A stretch of 64,000 nt of DNA from contig JAMSLZ010000005.1 of NCBI GenBank assembly GCA_026027325.1, positions 372,001 through 436,000 of the forward strand, read 5' to 3'. The notes below the pieces were generated by a model, which did not search any database, was not told where the DNA came from, and worked only from the letters and a program-made list of their open reading frames with translations. The translations under genes were made by a program, and so were the position numbers. Below, one piece after another: positions 40,725 to 53,193 of this stretch; within the stretch, counting starts at the first letter, position 1, and the number at the start of each line of letters is the position of its first letter. Source of the stretch: Actinomucor elegans (lineage: Eukaryota; Mucoromycota; Mucoromycetes; Mucorales; Mucoraceae).

Positions 40725-43700
40725 CTGTGAGTATCAGTGTTGATGAATTGTATTGCAGTATATGAATGTTAGTTGACTGTTTGATGTGTAGTCATAATGC
40801 AAATAAAAAATATTATATACAATGCTATTGCATTCATTAGAACACGATACTTTTTTAATAAGATGTCTAGTTTACCTTGCTTAAAGAATATAGCAAAGTG
40901 ATTATCCTAAAGAGAAAAAGAAGCTGCTCACTTCAAGATTCTGTATTTAAATACAAAAAAATTGTTTTCTCAGCGTTTATTGCTATAGTATGACAATGAA
41001 AAGAGCCAATAACGATAATGTCAAACATACTTTATGTCATTCATTGATTGTCCTACGCATTATTCGACTTTACTCTATTTTTGTAAAGCCAATACATGGC
41101 GCACATACCCTAAAACCTGTATCAGGAACAGCTTTTAATCTTACGCTTGTCAACAACTATTCAGAAGAATCCAGGTTACGCTGTCCTGCTTAATCTTGAT
41201 GCCTCTCTTGATTTAGAAATATTCTAGCAATTTGACAGTTAGCAATTCATAGCCTTTAAAGAAGCTCTTATCACACGTGTTCTCTTCATAAAGACCACTG
41301 ACCATCCTATCGTATGATCAGCGGATTTTCCCTTGTAGTACATAGGCAATATCAAATCTTTTTTGCTTGCGAGCGGGAATAGAATCATCGTTAGTCTTAG
41401 GTGGTCATAGCTCTCTCCGTTCTTCCACCTCAGTACTAAGCAGCCTTGAATTGCCTGTGTTACTTTAAAGAACAGCTAACTTTCATTTCATCTATAATAT
41501 TTCTGTTTCATCACTAGTCGCATTGCTATTACTGTCGCAGCAGCTTGTTTTATTTATGATCTTCAACCTATACCAAATATTCTATCACGACCAACAACTG
41601 CCGTCGTGATATAATTTATTAATCTAAATTGGATCCGGGGCGTAACTATGCCGTAAGAGTACGTCCAGCTGAGAGAAAAGCATCATTATCGCGTAGATTT
41701 CCATCTTTGGACCTCTTTAGTACTTGACTATCTTAATATATGACTATTAAAACAGTTGATTTGAAAGAGCACGTCTTTTTCTATATTTCACTCGGAAACC
41801 ATCGATTCGTCCCGGTTCATTGCTGAACTAGAACGTTTTCGGCGATTCAAATGATACATCCAGGGGTATTTAAACACCGCCAAACGACATGTTTTAACCT
41901 CTAGCGTTTGTTTACGCAACCTACTATTATCAACTTCAGTAATTACGTAGATAATATGTATTTCTATACTCTGTTCGAATATTGCTGACATATACCTGTT
42001 TTCTGAAAAACTAGACATGGTTGTATACTGTCTTTAAGATAGCATTTTAAATACAGCACCAATAACTGATTAGAAATCATATATTAATTATAACTCTTGG
42101 CTATGTTGATGTATACTTATGAAACTTGTCTACATAACATACCGCATATGTTTCTAGTGGTTAACGGAGAAAAAACAGAATAGTCTTGATATTTTGTTGA
42201 TATAAATGAAATGATGTAATTTATCAGTTCAAGATGGACAGCCAATGAAATCAACGGTCTTTAATCTAGAGTAGTATGGAATCACCATCTTCAGTTGATA
42301 TTGCCCCTTCCAAACTTGAATCTTTATTTAAAACACGTTGTAATTAGCATAATAATATTTGCAACAACTTTTTAAGCTTATAATCACAATATTTTTTTTT
42401 TAAAAAAAATATGCTGGCCCTTTATAGTTTTCCCAAACTCATTGATTATGTAGTAATGCTCCAGTAAAGAGAATACTCACTTGGAATACAAAGTATTAGT
42501 ACAATCAATTATAGTGTGTGAACATTTACATGGCTTAGGTTACATGAGCTGTATGGATTTCTTAGTAGTTGTGTAAGCAGCCTCATATAATATTGCTTTG
42601 TGCTGCTTAGTTCCCCCACCTATTTAATTTGCTGAGGCACTATAAAAACTTGAGTGTGCTGTTTCAGGATAATTACTTATGATAGAAAAGCACTACTAGG
42701 AACCTAAGTTTGTCTTTTGAAGCTTAGCAAGTTCTTGAACATGCAAAGCCTCTTTTTTTTCAAACACTGCTTTACATCCTTGTTTGTTTGATCGCAGACT
42801 TGAGCTTAGGAAATAACCGCTAATCAAGGTGCACCGTTTATTTTGACTTGAAATAGAAATCTTGCAGCAAATCAAAGATAATGTCGCGTGTTTTGAGTAA
42901 TAAGTTACCAGCTCCAGTAACTCGAGCTGCTATCAAGATTTCCCAGAATATTCAATAGTGTCAAATGCTTGTTAAGATGCCTATAGATGGAGTTCAATGT
43001 ATGCACTATGCGATTTGTCTTACATAGTGGTTGCAAAGGTGACTGGAATGGCATGATTTTCCCTTAAAGAGCACAAGGTAACACTACAAGATCAACATGG
43101 AATTTTGAGTCGGCATTTTTAAATTCGCCCTTCTACCTCCGGATTCTGTAAAAAAAACTACCGTTAAACTATTAGCCGTAGTAGTTTGTACACCAGTTTT
43201 TAAACTGCCTTGGATTTTTTTACATTTATGTTTTTCCCTTTTTATTTTTCACTTTTATTTTATTTTATTTTATTTTACACTTGAACCACTTTGATTCAAA
43301 ACGAACGCGTAACCCTGGCACTGAGAATGGTTGGTAAATTGTCTCGAACTACATTTCTGAAATATGGGAACTTGAGCCGCCCTCAATGAACTCTAATTTC
43401 ATGCTGGTAGATCATCAAAGTCCAGCAGAGAACATCTTTGAATATGCACCTGATCTCAAGTTTGAATGATTCGTGTGTTACCAATGTTCCTGAAGTTCAA
43501 ATAACTGATATTAAGAGCGCGCTCCTTCTTTCTATCAATCTAGCAATAACAATGGCACATCAGACGTATATTTGGCCAGGAGTACTAGATAATTATTTGA
43601 GCAAAAGTTATATCTATGCGACTTGGCAGTATAACTACTATTGGTGTGTGCGATACGAATCGAAAGCATGCATGCACCGTTACTAAAACCTGAGAAACTG

Positions 43701-44369
43701 TGCATTCAGAGACAGCAAATCTATGGTCACCCCCTGTTTCACCACTGATGGTGCGACAGCACGCCAAGTTTTCCATCTAGTGCACAGAGATGGAAAGATT
43801 TGAAGATATTCTATTATATGGGTCTTGCTAGCGTGAACAGACTGCTATTAGAACAAAGGTATTCACTTTACATAAAAGGCGTTTAACGAAGATCAATCAA
43901 GTCCTTTGGATCTTCAAGTGCACCATGATAGTTACCGAGATGAAGTGGTAAATTTGCTAAGCAGATATATAGTCGCCATTACAAAATGAGACTTGGAGTT
44001 CCCTTTATTCAAGATTGAGGAATCTTTCAAGCCAAAGAAATAGGTGTCTTTATGTACTCATCAGTCCGGATTGGGGCTTATCAACACCCATTCAATTTAT
44101 ATTATTAAGGACATATCCTGTCCTTTACTGCCATAACAATATAATATCGATTCCTGTTAAGAGGCTGATTGGTCTAAAGTTCTTACATATATGATCATCA
44201 AAGATACTATTAAATATCCTTAATATGTGGATTATGTATCAAGGTTAAAAGGTATACGATTTATAACGTAATAGCGGAGGAAATAGAACACAATTTTCGA
44301 TGGCGATGTTGGGCGTGGATTAACTTTTGCTCTTTAGAATGAAAACAAAGTAGGCTCAATTATGCTAAA

Positions 44370-44700
44370 TCCTACTCTTCAATAAAGGCCCCGATAGACA
44401 TGGTACTTTTTTCTGAGTAGACATGACTTTAAACCGGGATTGGCCGAGATCTATAGATCATTAATTGGGCATACAGTTTATAATTTATTGTTGACAAGCA
44501 AAGTATATTAATTATATTGCAGTCTAACAAACGCTCTGATACATGCAATAATTCATCTCGAGCACATATTATTTAACAAATACAACATTTGACTGAGATC
44601 GGTCAAAAGATGCATTGATCATTCGATCTAGTTTACCTAAAATATATGTAAGTTCCAGGTCATATACTTCAATGCAACATAGCCTTAATGATTCAGTCAA
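44370..44700 (+). repeat. Dispersed ~170-bp repeat, two units
   Basis: Cores CGAGATCTATAGATCATTAA (about 44446) and AGATGCATTGATCATTCGAT (about 44609), each followed by the AAAATATATGTAAG-like or equivalent tail. Confidence 0.65.
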
Positions 44701-44713
44701 AAAATAGTCCTAC

Positions 44714-44736
44714 TATATATATATATATATATATAT
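44714..44736 (+). repeat. TA microsatellite
   Basis: Uninterrupted alternating TA run directly after the 44.4-kb repeat array. Confidence 0.9.
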
Positions 44737-46105
44737 GTATGTAGTTTACTATGAACATATACTAGTCATCAGACATACTATTAAATCTTGGATTGATCTA
44801 GATATATGATGTTCAAAATGGAAATTGTAAGGTATATTCTTTGGCCCAAAGTTTACAAATTTATATATAGAGAGCATTTCAAAGAAATGATCTATTAATA
44901 ACATTGATTCACTATATTTAGAGGCATACAGATATGTTTCGCGCATAGTTTTATGAATATAAAATATCCGACTTGTGATTGCATTTATAGAAAAAAAAGC
45001 AAAGTAAAACTTTATGACATATCCTCTTTGAATTAACAATATTGTTTGATTACATTCGTTACATTAGATAGGCTATTTAATATTGCTCAAAAAGCATCAG
45101 TATTGATCCTACTTTGTAATGCATTATAAACTCAAAGTTTTGCGCAATTTTCTGAGTGAGGTTTAGAAAATATTTAAAAATCACCATTTGCCAATAAAAG
45201 CCGAGTTTACTTTTTCATTATTTTTGAATGGTATCAGACGGCATTTTGAAGGCATAGTTTATAATTTAACTCTGTTTCATACGGCCCTTAGTATATACTG
45301 GTATTTTTTTTAATACATTTAAACTAGTAGAGACAAGATTATTAGATGTAAGCGTGACTCGCCAGCCAGAGCAAGTGCGATCAAGTTACTAGATGCTTAA
45401 CGAACTATATTAGCGCTTTTACCCCACCTTTTCGTTTCTATAAAACTTGAAGGTTTTTGCGAATGGTCGTTCGGCCGAGTTTAGATCATTGTGTCAAAAT
45501 ACATAGATACAATAATATTAATGTAAAGCAAGTGTAATAGAAGAAATTTTGCTATAAAGTTGATATAGACATAATAATAGAATGTGGCCCTTACGTGTCA
45601 GTTATATACATTGGTGGGCCCTGATAGTATAGTAAAACTATCGTTTGGTGATATGAATCCATAATGAGCAACGCTTCTTGCGTCTGCTATAGACGGTATT
45701 AAACCATAAGTCGACAATATGGATATCGATACAAGCGCAAATCCTGTTCAAAGGACAAAATGATGTCTTTCCAAGTCTGCAAGGCCCTTGTTGGCACTCA
45801 AAACATGCAAGTTATCTATTCGAAATTAATCGACAAAATGATATATAATCTTCCTTGCTGTTATAGCTCCAAAATACCAAGAGCCTCGAAGAGTTCATAG
45901 ACTATCACGGGAACTGTCATATTGCAGTGTAAACCGTTTTTACTGCTTATGTTCTTGAAAAACAGTTAGTTACCGCGTCATTTGCACTAGAAATTAATCT
46001 CCTCCGCAAAATTTATCTTTGGACTCTATTTTTTTTTCCCTTATCTGTTATATATTTCCTCTTTCTTCCCCTATTCAACTCGAAAACTTCTTTTTTTTTT
46101 CTTCT

Positions 46106-47942
46106 ATGGAGACGATGATGCAAAAGCCAGTATTTATAGAAAGAGACAATAGTAATTCAAGTCAGTCGAACACCACGACGGACGATGAGAACTCTTTAAA
46201 ACCATCGTCTTACGAGTCCAGCTATTCTTCCAATTCTAACGAAAGCGATCCTGTAAAGTGTTATAACAAGTTAAAAAGACAGGGTTCAAGAAGCTCTCTT
46301 ATACCAGAAGAAGGAACAACTACAGTGCAAACCAAAGCAGGTAATATTTTGCACTATAGCAAAAACTGAGATATCTGAAACCAGACGCATAATAGACTCA
46401 AGCACTTGGTTACAGCATAAAAAGCACTTTTTCATCTTGAGCAGTGCTGGTAAGCCAGTATGGACTAGGTAATAGCACAGAGGCTCCTTACATAAACTAA
46501 ATGCTAAAACACTGCGTAGATACGGCGATGAATCCCGATTGTCTTCGCTTATGGGTGTTATTCAAGCAATCATTTCGTTCTTTCAAGACAGTGATGACAC
46601 TATAAAGTAAGAAGGCAGTTTATAAAAAACTAGTAGTTAATCGTAATAATAGATCTATTAACGCTGGTCATCACAAGTTTGCCTTCCTATTAAAGGAACC
46701 TCTATACTTTGTAGCAGTCTCTAGAACAGGTGAATCAGATAGTCAGGTATGTGATCCGTTACATTTTCTGAAAAGACACTAATACATTGTATAGCTGAGG
46801 GATCAGCTGCTATATTTACATAATCAAATTTTAAGTGTATTAACAAGCGTACAATTGACAAGGATCTTTGAGCAAAGGGTTAATTTTGATCTGAGAAGAT
46901 TACTAGGAGGTTTGATTCGGCTGCAATTAATGTTGGACGTATATACTGAACTGATTGGTTATAGGCACTGAAGTATTTCTGGATAGTTTAGCTACATTGT
47001 TCAACAATGATCACAGTTTCATGTTGAGTGGATTACAATGTTTGCGTCTTAGTAGAACAGTGAGGGACCAAGCCGGTGGTATATTAACAGACGGCAAAGT
47101 TAAGGTAAATAAAAAAGAGAGGGATAGTTGATTCATCAAAGATTTGAGAGTTGACTCATTTGCTGCTATAGAATCTGTTATATGCAATGGTAGTCGCTGA
47201 TGGCAAATTGGTTACACTGTTACGACCAAGGAAACACAGTCTACATCCATCTGATCTACATCTACTATTCAATATGTTGACTGGATCTACTACATTTCAT
47301 ACAGCAGAATCCTGGACACCACTCTGTCTACCAAAGTTTAACTCGAGAGGGTTCTTACATGCATATATCTGTTATATAGAGAAGGGTGTCTCTATTGTAG
47401 TGATTAGTACAGACAAGAACAATTTTTTTGAAATTAGCGAGTGGAAAACGAGTATTATGGAGGCTATGCAAAAGAATGCAGTACTGTCCAGTATCAAAGA
47501 AGCGTCTGAGAAACTATACATGGTAGAGGATATCCAGATACCATCCTTACTACATTTCATGTATAAATCTAAAATACACGTTCAATTTACTACGCCGGGA
47601 TTCAGTGGACCTTATACCAACGATGTAGATAGAAGAAGATTATATAGACTTTACCAACATGTATATGATAGAATGCACAATAGATCAAGGCCATTAAAGT
47701 TGTATTATGTGAATAGTGACAAAGAAATACTATTAGGATGGGTAATGGCGCATACATATATATTTATTTATTTATATATCTTTTATTAATACTTCCAATA
47801 GATAACCTCATCTTTTGAACTATATGTTGTATTTCCAGCAAACACACCCAAGCCATTGATTATATCAAGTTCTAATCAGTTATTAAGATGGATCAAAAAG
47901 AATGAAGAGAACCTTTTCATTTTGAATTCCCCAGTCTTTTAA
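46106..47942 (+). CDS. MON1: Vacuolar fusion protein MON1
   Basis: Partner of CCZ1 in the guanine-nucleotide exchange complex that activates Rab7/Ypt7 during endosome-to-vacuole maturation. Exons are 46106-46340, 46396-46468, 46520-46606, 46653-46746, 46795-46909, 46965-47104, 47172-47741 and 47802-47942, giving 484 aa. After a Ser/Asn-rich N-terminus (residues 1 to about 75), conserved MON1 blocks follow: WLQHKKHFFILSSAGKPVW, RYGDESRLSSLMGVIQAIIS, HKFAFLLKEPLYFVAVSRT, QLLYLHNQILSVLT and NLLYAMVVADGKLVTLLRP. Three longin-type folds are expected from the family. I start at the ATG at 46106; the open frame upstream has no ATG. The last exon ends ILNSPVF, and its stop codon overlaps that of SDO1 on the other strand. 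Confidence 0.92.
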
Positions 47943-48860
47943 AATCTCTCGTCGCCTTCTTCCTTTTCTCTCAAGTTCATAATCTCCAATTGACCTTTTC
48001 CTTTTGATTCGTTTTGTAATAAATCATTGATAGCTCGATATTTTCCAGGATCAACCAAAGCAATCTATTTTATGTTAGTTCAAGCTTTTATAACAAAAAG
48101 TAACATTTACCAGTTCGTATTCAGTTGAGCCAGAGTCTTCATCTTCAACAGAAGTAACCAAAGGTATAATTTTTTCGCGTAGCTTCTTTGTTTCATTTGA
48201 TTGAGGCAAGGTCAATCTCAAACGCATTTGAGCTCGTTGAATAGGTAACAACTGCTTTTCTTGCAACTGTTTAATCACATCCAATGCCTGAGATTTGGTA
48301 CTACGCTTAGGATTGACACTCAAATGAAGATCTTGCATAGCCTTTTCAATCATTGTAACAGTGTAAGGTCGCTTTGTTTGAGGATTGACACAGTTATCAG
48401 TAACAATATTGGCAATATCCTTCCAAATGGTTTCCAACTGATCTGTTCTTTCCTTTTCTGCCACTTGAAGTTCACCTTTTTTCAATATCTCTTGAATCAC
48501 CTCGTCCACGTCTTCGGTTTTAAAGCACTTCTTTAAATCTTCTTTACTGGCTGCTTGACCTTTAGAAACATTGAAGAATACGTTGTGAATTTGCAATACC
48601 TCGTCTAAATCAGTTTCACTATAACATACAAGTCAGACAGCTACTAAAGCAATGATTTAAAACAAAACTTACACGTTGGATCGCCACTCCATGACTTTGT
48701 TTTTATAACAGGCTACTTCAAAACGTTTGCCACCTTTACGAAGACGAACAATCGACACATTGGTAAGTCTACAAGACAAATAAAATCATATGAGAACGAC
48801 ATTTCTTTAATAAGGTCTTCCATATTACTTTATTTGAGAATTGGGTTTTTTAATAACCAT
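47939..48860 (-). CDS. SDO1: Ribosome maturation factor SDO1/SBDS, with +1 frameshift as read
   Basis: Works with the GTPase EFL1 to release eIF6 from pre-60S subunits. Minus-strand exons are 48860-48829, 48769-48673, 48618-48111 and 48064-47939, about 253 aa if the frame is kept. The N-terminal FYSH domain reads [15 protein letters not shown] and [16 protein letters not shown]. Then come [20 protein letters not shown] and the C-terminal [12 protein letters not shown] and [20 protein letters not shown] blocks. In exon 2, five T (48718-48724 area) follow AAACG, so the strict frame reads CGT TTT TGA. The family sequence continues only after a +1 shift. This is either one extra T from sequencing or assembly, or a shift site. 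The remainder is intact and splice signals are good. Confidence 0.85.
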
Positions 48861-50246
48861 TATATGGAATTTTAACTTTGAGACTAGAAAGAGGTATTCT
48901 TTAGAAGCGAAACGAAAAAAAAAAAAATCTTGTACTAACCGTAGCTGTTCAGCAAACCTGACTTTCTAATCACCGCCATCAAATAGCATCACAAGGATTG
49001 ATGTGCCGCAGCATTTTTAAGTTTGATCATCTTACTGTTTCACTTCCGTTAACCAATCATTTATTCTTTTTAAAAGGTTTATTTTTCTTAGATGTACCCC
49101 TTTTACTCCAAAATTTCATATTTTTGGTCGTCCCTTTTACACCCAAAAATTCATTTTTCCACGTATAAAGTATATGCTCATATGGTTTTCACATTTTTTC
49201 ATATGAATAATTGAATATTTAATTGTGAAAACCAAATGCTAATAAACTTACTAGTAAACCAAAAATAAATAGAATTAGTGGTATAAAAGGTAGTGCGATA
49301 TTATTTAATGATTTGATTCAAAAAATAAGCTTAGAATAACGATATTAAAACACATAGCACTTATCCACAGATCTTTAATATGTTGGAAATTGTATACGAG
49401 ATCAATAAAGTCACTTTGATTTAAATTTTAATCTAACCACCAATCACAAATGCGCTATATTTGATACTCCACTTAGATGAGTAGGGTATAATGGATGCGA
49501 AAGCCAACTGAATTACTAATGACTAGGATCATTCTATTTGTACAGCCTTCTTTGCTGGCAATCTGGCCATTAGTAATTCAGTGACTGATACCAAACAATG
49601 AAAAGATCCATGTGACACGTATCTTTTAGCACGTAGACCGAAAAGCCCACGATAGACAGTAGCTTGCCGGCTGTTTTGCAGTAATAGAAAAAGACGCAAA
49701 AAAATCTTTTTTCTTCTAACGCTGGGTTATTATTTTTTTTGTCCAGTACCACTTTCACGACCTTTTAACTTTGTTTTTTTTACAAGTTGGACCTGTTTTC
49801 TTTTCAATTGTGTATTAATTAATACAGCAATCCTTTAACAGTCTAAAGCAAAAAAGACCGAAAATACCGCAGTCTTTTAACCGTTTCCAACCGAAAAGAC
49901 TATAACCTCTTTTTTTCCTTTTCGCCAGTCAGTTAAATTATGCGTATACCAACTAATCTTGACGCCAATCACCATTAAAACAACTTTTGATTCCTTTTTG
50001 TATCATAACACCACTTATATATTAACAAATTCGCAACTTTTCGATAGATCACTAAAAAAAAGAAAAAGTTTAGACTGTACAAAAATCCTACACCACATAC
50101 GCACCAAGCCAATACTTTTTTTTTGAGATAATAACCCAACAAACACATCTAATTCAATTATAATATTTCTTTTTCGATTGCACCATCACGAAAGAACAAT
50201 AAAAGTCGCTATTAACTTACAACAGTAACAAGAAAAAACGCCAAAA
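48861..50246. promoter_or_regulatory. Divergent promoter region between SDO1 and the deubiquitinase gene
   Basis: Contains an imperfect ~40-bp tandem duplication (about 49090-49165), an 11-bp inverted repeat (TGGTTTTCACA ... TGTGAAAACCA, about 49182-49237) and a 14-bp inverted repeat (CTGAATTACTAATG ... CATTAGTAATTCAG, about 49508-49580). No gene seen. Confidence 0.45.
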
Positions 50247-52405
50247 ATGCCATCTGGAAAGGTAAATCTTGCTTGATTTCAATAATGCTCTCATTACTGA
50301 CCCATTTCTTGATTAAATAAAAGAATCTCGACCAGATTCTGACACCTACCTTTTGCTTTGGAGAGATTTCTCGAGATGAAATCAACGACGTACTAAACAA
50401 TGCCGGTGTTTCATTAACACCTCCAACCAAGGTAAATATTGGACCTGTAATTTCTCGAGAAACACGTCATTAACTATATACAATCTAGACTCCTTTTGCT
50501 ACTGGTATTCAGCAAAGAAAAAAACCCGTCGTTATCAATACCCCAATTGTTGAGCAACATCCAGTGCAAACTCAATCTCCAATCGTAACAGTAAAGCAAG
50601 AACACTCTACTAAAAAAGCTGAACCAATTCCCAAAGACCAACAGCAAGCAAAACAGGCAAATGCTCCAGCAAGCCTAAAGAAAGAGCCCAAGCCGCAGCC
50701 ATCAACTCCTATCGCCGCAGCAACGCCAAAACAGCAAGTGCCAGTCGCCTTAACAACGGCCCAGCAAACAATTCCTGCCGCCGTTACCACCCCTAATGGT
50801 TCCAATGTAACTTCACCTAGTTCTTCGACTGTTGAACCACCTTCACCTCAACCCAAAGTCAAACCGCCTGTCTCTAGCTGGGCTGCTTTGGTAAAAAAAG
50901 ATACTGTAAAGAAGCAAGCGCCTAGCGTACATGCTGCTCCTACTGCCAATGGTATCACAGTAAATGGAAAGCAGCATAATGCCAAACCTTCAAAGCCTGC
51001 ATCTCCAACTCCGTCAGCAACACCTAAATTTACAGGTGTCGCAGGTAAGCCTTTATAGAGTAACTGGGTCTCTATTGATCCGTTATCTGACTTTTCTTGT
51101 AGATATTATCAGCAAATATGAGCCTATTTACAACGCGCCATTGATCCAACCTCGCGGACTAATCAATAATGTCAATACTTGTTTCATGAATGTAGTAAGT
51201 ATCTATTGCAAAATTCCATATAATAGACATCACTGATAGAATGGCTTTAGATTCTTCAACCTTTATCTCATTGTGCACCTTTCTATAACCTTATCAAAAC
51301 TATTAGTAACCAAGTAGTGCACAACATCAAGAGCAAAACCCCATTGTTGGATTCAATGTAATTATCTTGAAAAAAAAAAATAACGCATACAAGTGCTAAC
51401 AAATTTGTTATAGTATTGAATTTATCAACGAATTTCCTTCTGAACGCTTAGAGAACATGGAACCTTATGGGGAACCATTTGTACCTGAATATGTGTATAA
51501 CGCATTACGTGGCCAAAAGAAGTTTGATACACTTCGAGGTAGACAGGAGGATTCCGAAGAGTTTTTGTGCTATTTACTAGATGGTTTGCACGAGGAAATG
51601 ACAGCTGTTCTTAAAGAACAACATGACAAAAAGGAAGCAGAAGCCATGGCTGCTGCTAAAGCTACTAGAGGAGAAGAATGGTTAGAAGTTGGAGCAAAAA
51701 ACAAGACCAGTAATCTGCGTTCGGTAAGTTCGTTTGTAGTGGGATTAAATGAGGATACTAATGATAGAATAGAACGTCTTTGATGAGTCACCTATCTCAA
51801 AGATCTTTGGAGGTAAAGTAAGATCCGTTTTAAGCTGTCCTGGGGCCAAGGACTCTATCAATTTGGAACCCTATCAATCGCTTCCCTTGGATATTCAGCC
51901 CGACAACGTACATACCATTGAAGATGCTATTGCCAACATGACCATACCAGAGACCATGCACGATTATACATCACCCAAGGGCATTAAAGTTGATGCTACA
52001 AAGCAAGTATATTTGGAAGGATTACCGCCTGTTTTGATTCTACATATGAAGCGATTCGTCTTTGATAATGTAGGCGGCGTACAGAAATTGTCAAAGCGTG
52101 TAAACTATGGAGCTAAATTGACTATTGATCCTGAATGGATGGTACCAGCTATACGTCCAACGGAACCTATTACCTATAAACTGTTTGGCTGTGTATACCA
52201 TCATGGTACATCTGCTGGTGGAGGACATTATACTTGTGATATCCGAAGACGTACTGGTGAATGGCTTCATATTGATGATACGACGATTACTTCCGTCTCT
52301 GAGCAGGATGTCTTGGTTACTGAGGAGAATACCCGCACATCCGAAAAGTTACATGCTGGCCAAACAGCTTATATTTTGTTTTATGTCAAGTCTTCTTCTT
52401 CATAA
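50247..52405 (+). CDS. Ubiquitin-specific protease, USP10/Ubp3 type
   Basis: Cysteine protease that removes ubiquitin; Ubp3/USP10 enzymes act in trafficking, ribophagy and stress granules with a G3BP/Bre5 partner. Exons are 50247-50261, 50324-50431, 50489-51044, 51103-51194, 51251-51357, 51414-51723 and 51773-52405, giving 606 aa. Residues 1 to about 226 are low-complexity, rich in Pro, Lys, Gln, Ala. The Cys box is RGLINNVNTCFMNVILQPLS (Cys253). Then follow RGRQEDSEEFLCYLLDGLHE, LPPVLILHMKRFVFD and the His box GCVYHHGTSAGGGHYTCDIR (His548) with DD at about 564-565. The final residues are YILFYVKSSSS. The first exon is only five codons. Catalytic residues are all present, so the enzyme should be active. 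Confidence 0.92.
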
Positions 52406-52681
52406 AGCCCCCCTTTTTTCCCCATATATACACACACACTATCACACACTCAATTACATATATAAACTTGTTTATTATTCTATAGTAAAATACACAAAAA
52501 AAAGTTATAACCTATTTTGTCTGGATGCATGATCGATTTACTGGGTAACTAAAATAGTGGCTTATTGTCCTGTGACCGTCAATCCCTTGAAATCATTGGT
52601 CAATTTGATCACATTTTGGATATCTTTTTCTTTTTCAGTTTTTCAACTAGATCTATTACATATAATTTCAAAACTAGAATA

Positions 52682-53193
52682 ATGGGAGGAGTTCACAACA
52701 TTAACAAGAGTAAGAATACCAGGAAGGAAACATATAAATCTTTTGACTAACATTTGATTACAGTCAAGGGCCCCTCAAAGGATCGTAAGCGTCGTATTAC
52801 AAAGAGTATCAAAAAGTCCAACAACCCTACCAGACCTTCTGTTACCACCAAGAGAGTAGTTACAAAGAAGAAGCAAAAGCAAATTGAAAAGGCTCTTAGA
52901 AACGTAAGGACTATTAGTAAGAAGTAAATGCTGGAACTCGCGTACTGAACCGTTTATTTTAGGAAAAGAAGCTTTTAGCTTCAAAGGGCTTGATTGTTTA
53001 TGAGGAAGACATGAAGGGTAAACAACTAGATAATGATGGCTGATATGAACCGAGATTAATCGAGTTTTGATATATAGATGTCGCTATTCCTTCTCCTGGT
53101 AGACAAAGAGTAATGGTTGCCTGTGTTCCTTCTGATGAAATTTTAGCTGCTGCTGCTGCTGGACCTGGCACCACGCTTGGTGGACCTCAATAA
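52682..53193 (+). CDS. ALB1: Ribosome biogenesis factor Alb1
   Basis: Small nuclear shuttling protein that travels with Arx1 on pre-60S particles. Exons are 52682-52709, 52764-52903, 52963-53017 and 53078-53193, giving 112 aa. The N-terminus is very basic (KGPSKDRKRRITKSIKKS). The middle carries the conserved Alb1 helix (TKKKQKQIEKALRNEKKLLA). The end reads GPGTTLGGPQ, matching the family's GTTLGGP tail. It is shorter than the yeast protein. It lies 276 bp downstream of the deubiquitinase on the same strand. The call rests on the helix plus the tail motif. Confidence 0.82.

Larger units (their letters stand above)
35069..46105. other. 11-kb gene-poor region
   Basis: The longest stretch without a supported gene. 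It contains two dispersed-repeat arrays (35.3-36.3 and 44.4-44.7 kb), a perfect 22-bp tandem pair (37647-37690), a TTTTA-type microsatellite near 43255-43275, a TA microsatellite (44714-44736), a T10/A8 palindrome near 42390-42412, and a GC-richer island at 40.54-40.76 kb with long open frames on both strands. Other frames of 60-97 codons look like chance. Decayed elements may be present but cannot be named. Confidence 0.5.

Noticed and set aside
41788..42018. 76-codon minus-strand frame in the gene desert
   Set aside because: No recognisable domain and no link to the open frame at 40.5 kb through plausible splice sites.
46341..46360. Apparent 19-nt intron or frameshift in MON1
   Set aside because: A normal 55-nt intron (46341-46395, gtaata...aatag) restores the frame and joins smoothly to SSTWLQHKKHF, so no anomaly is needed.
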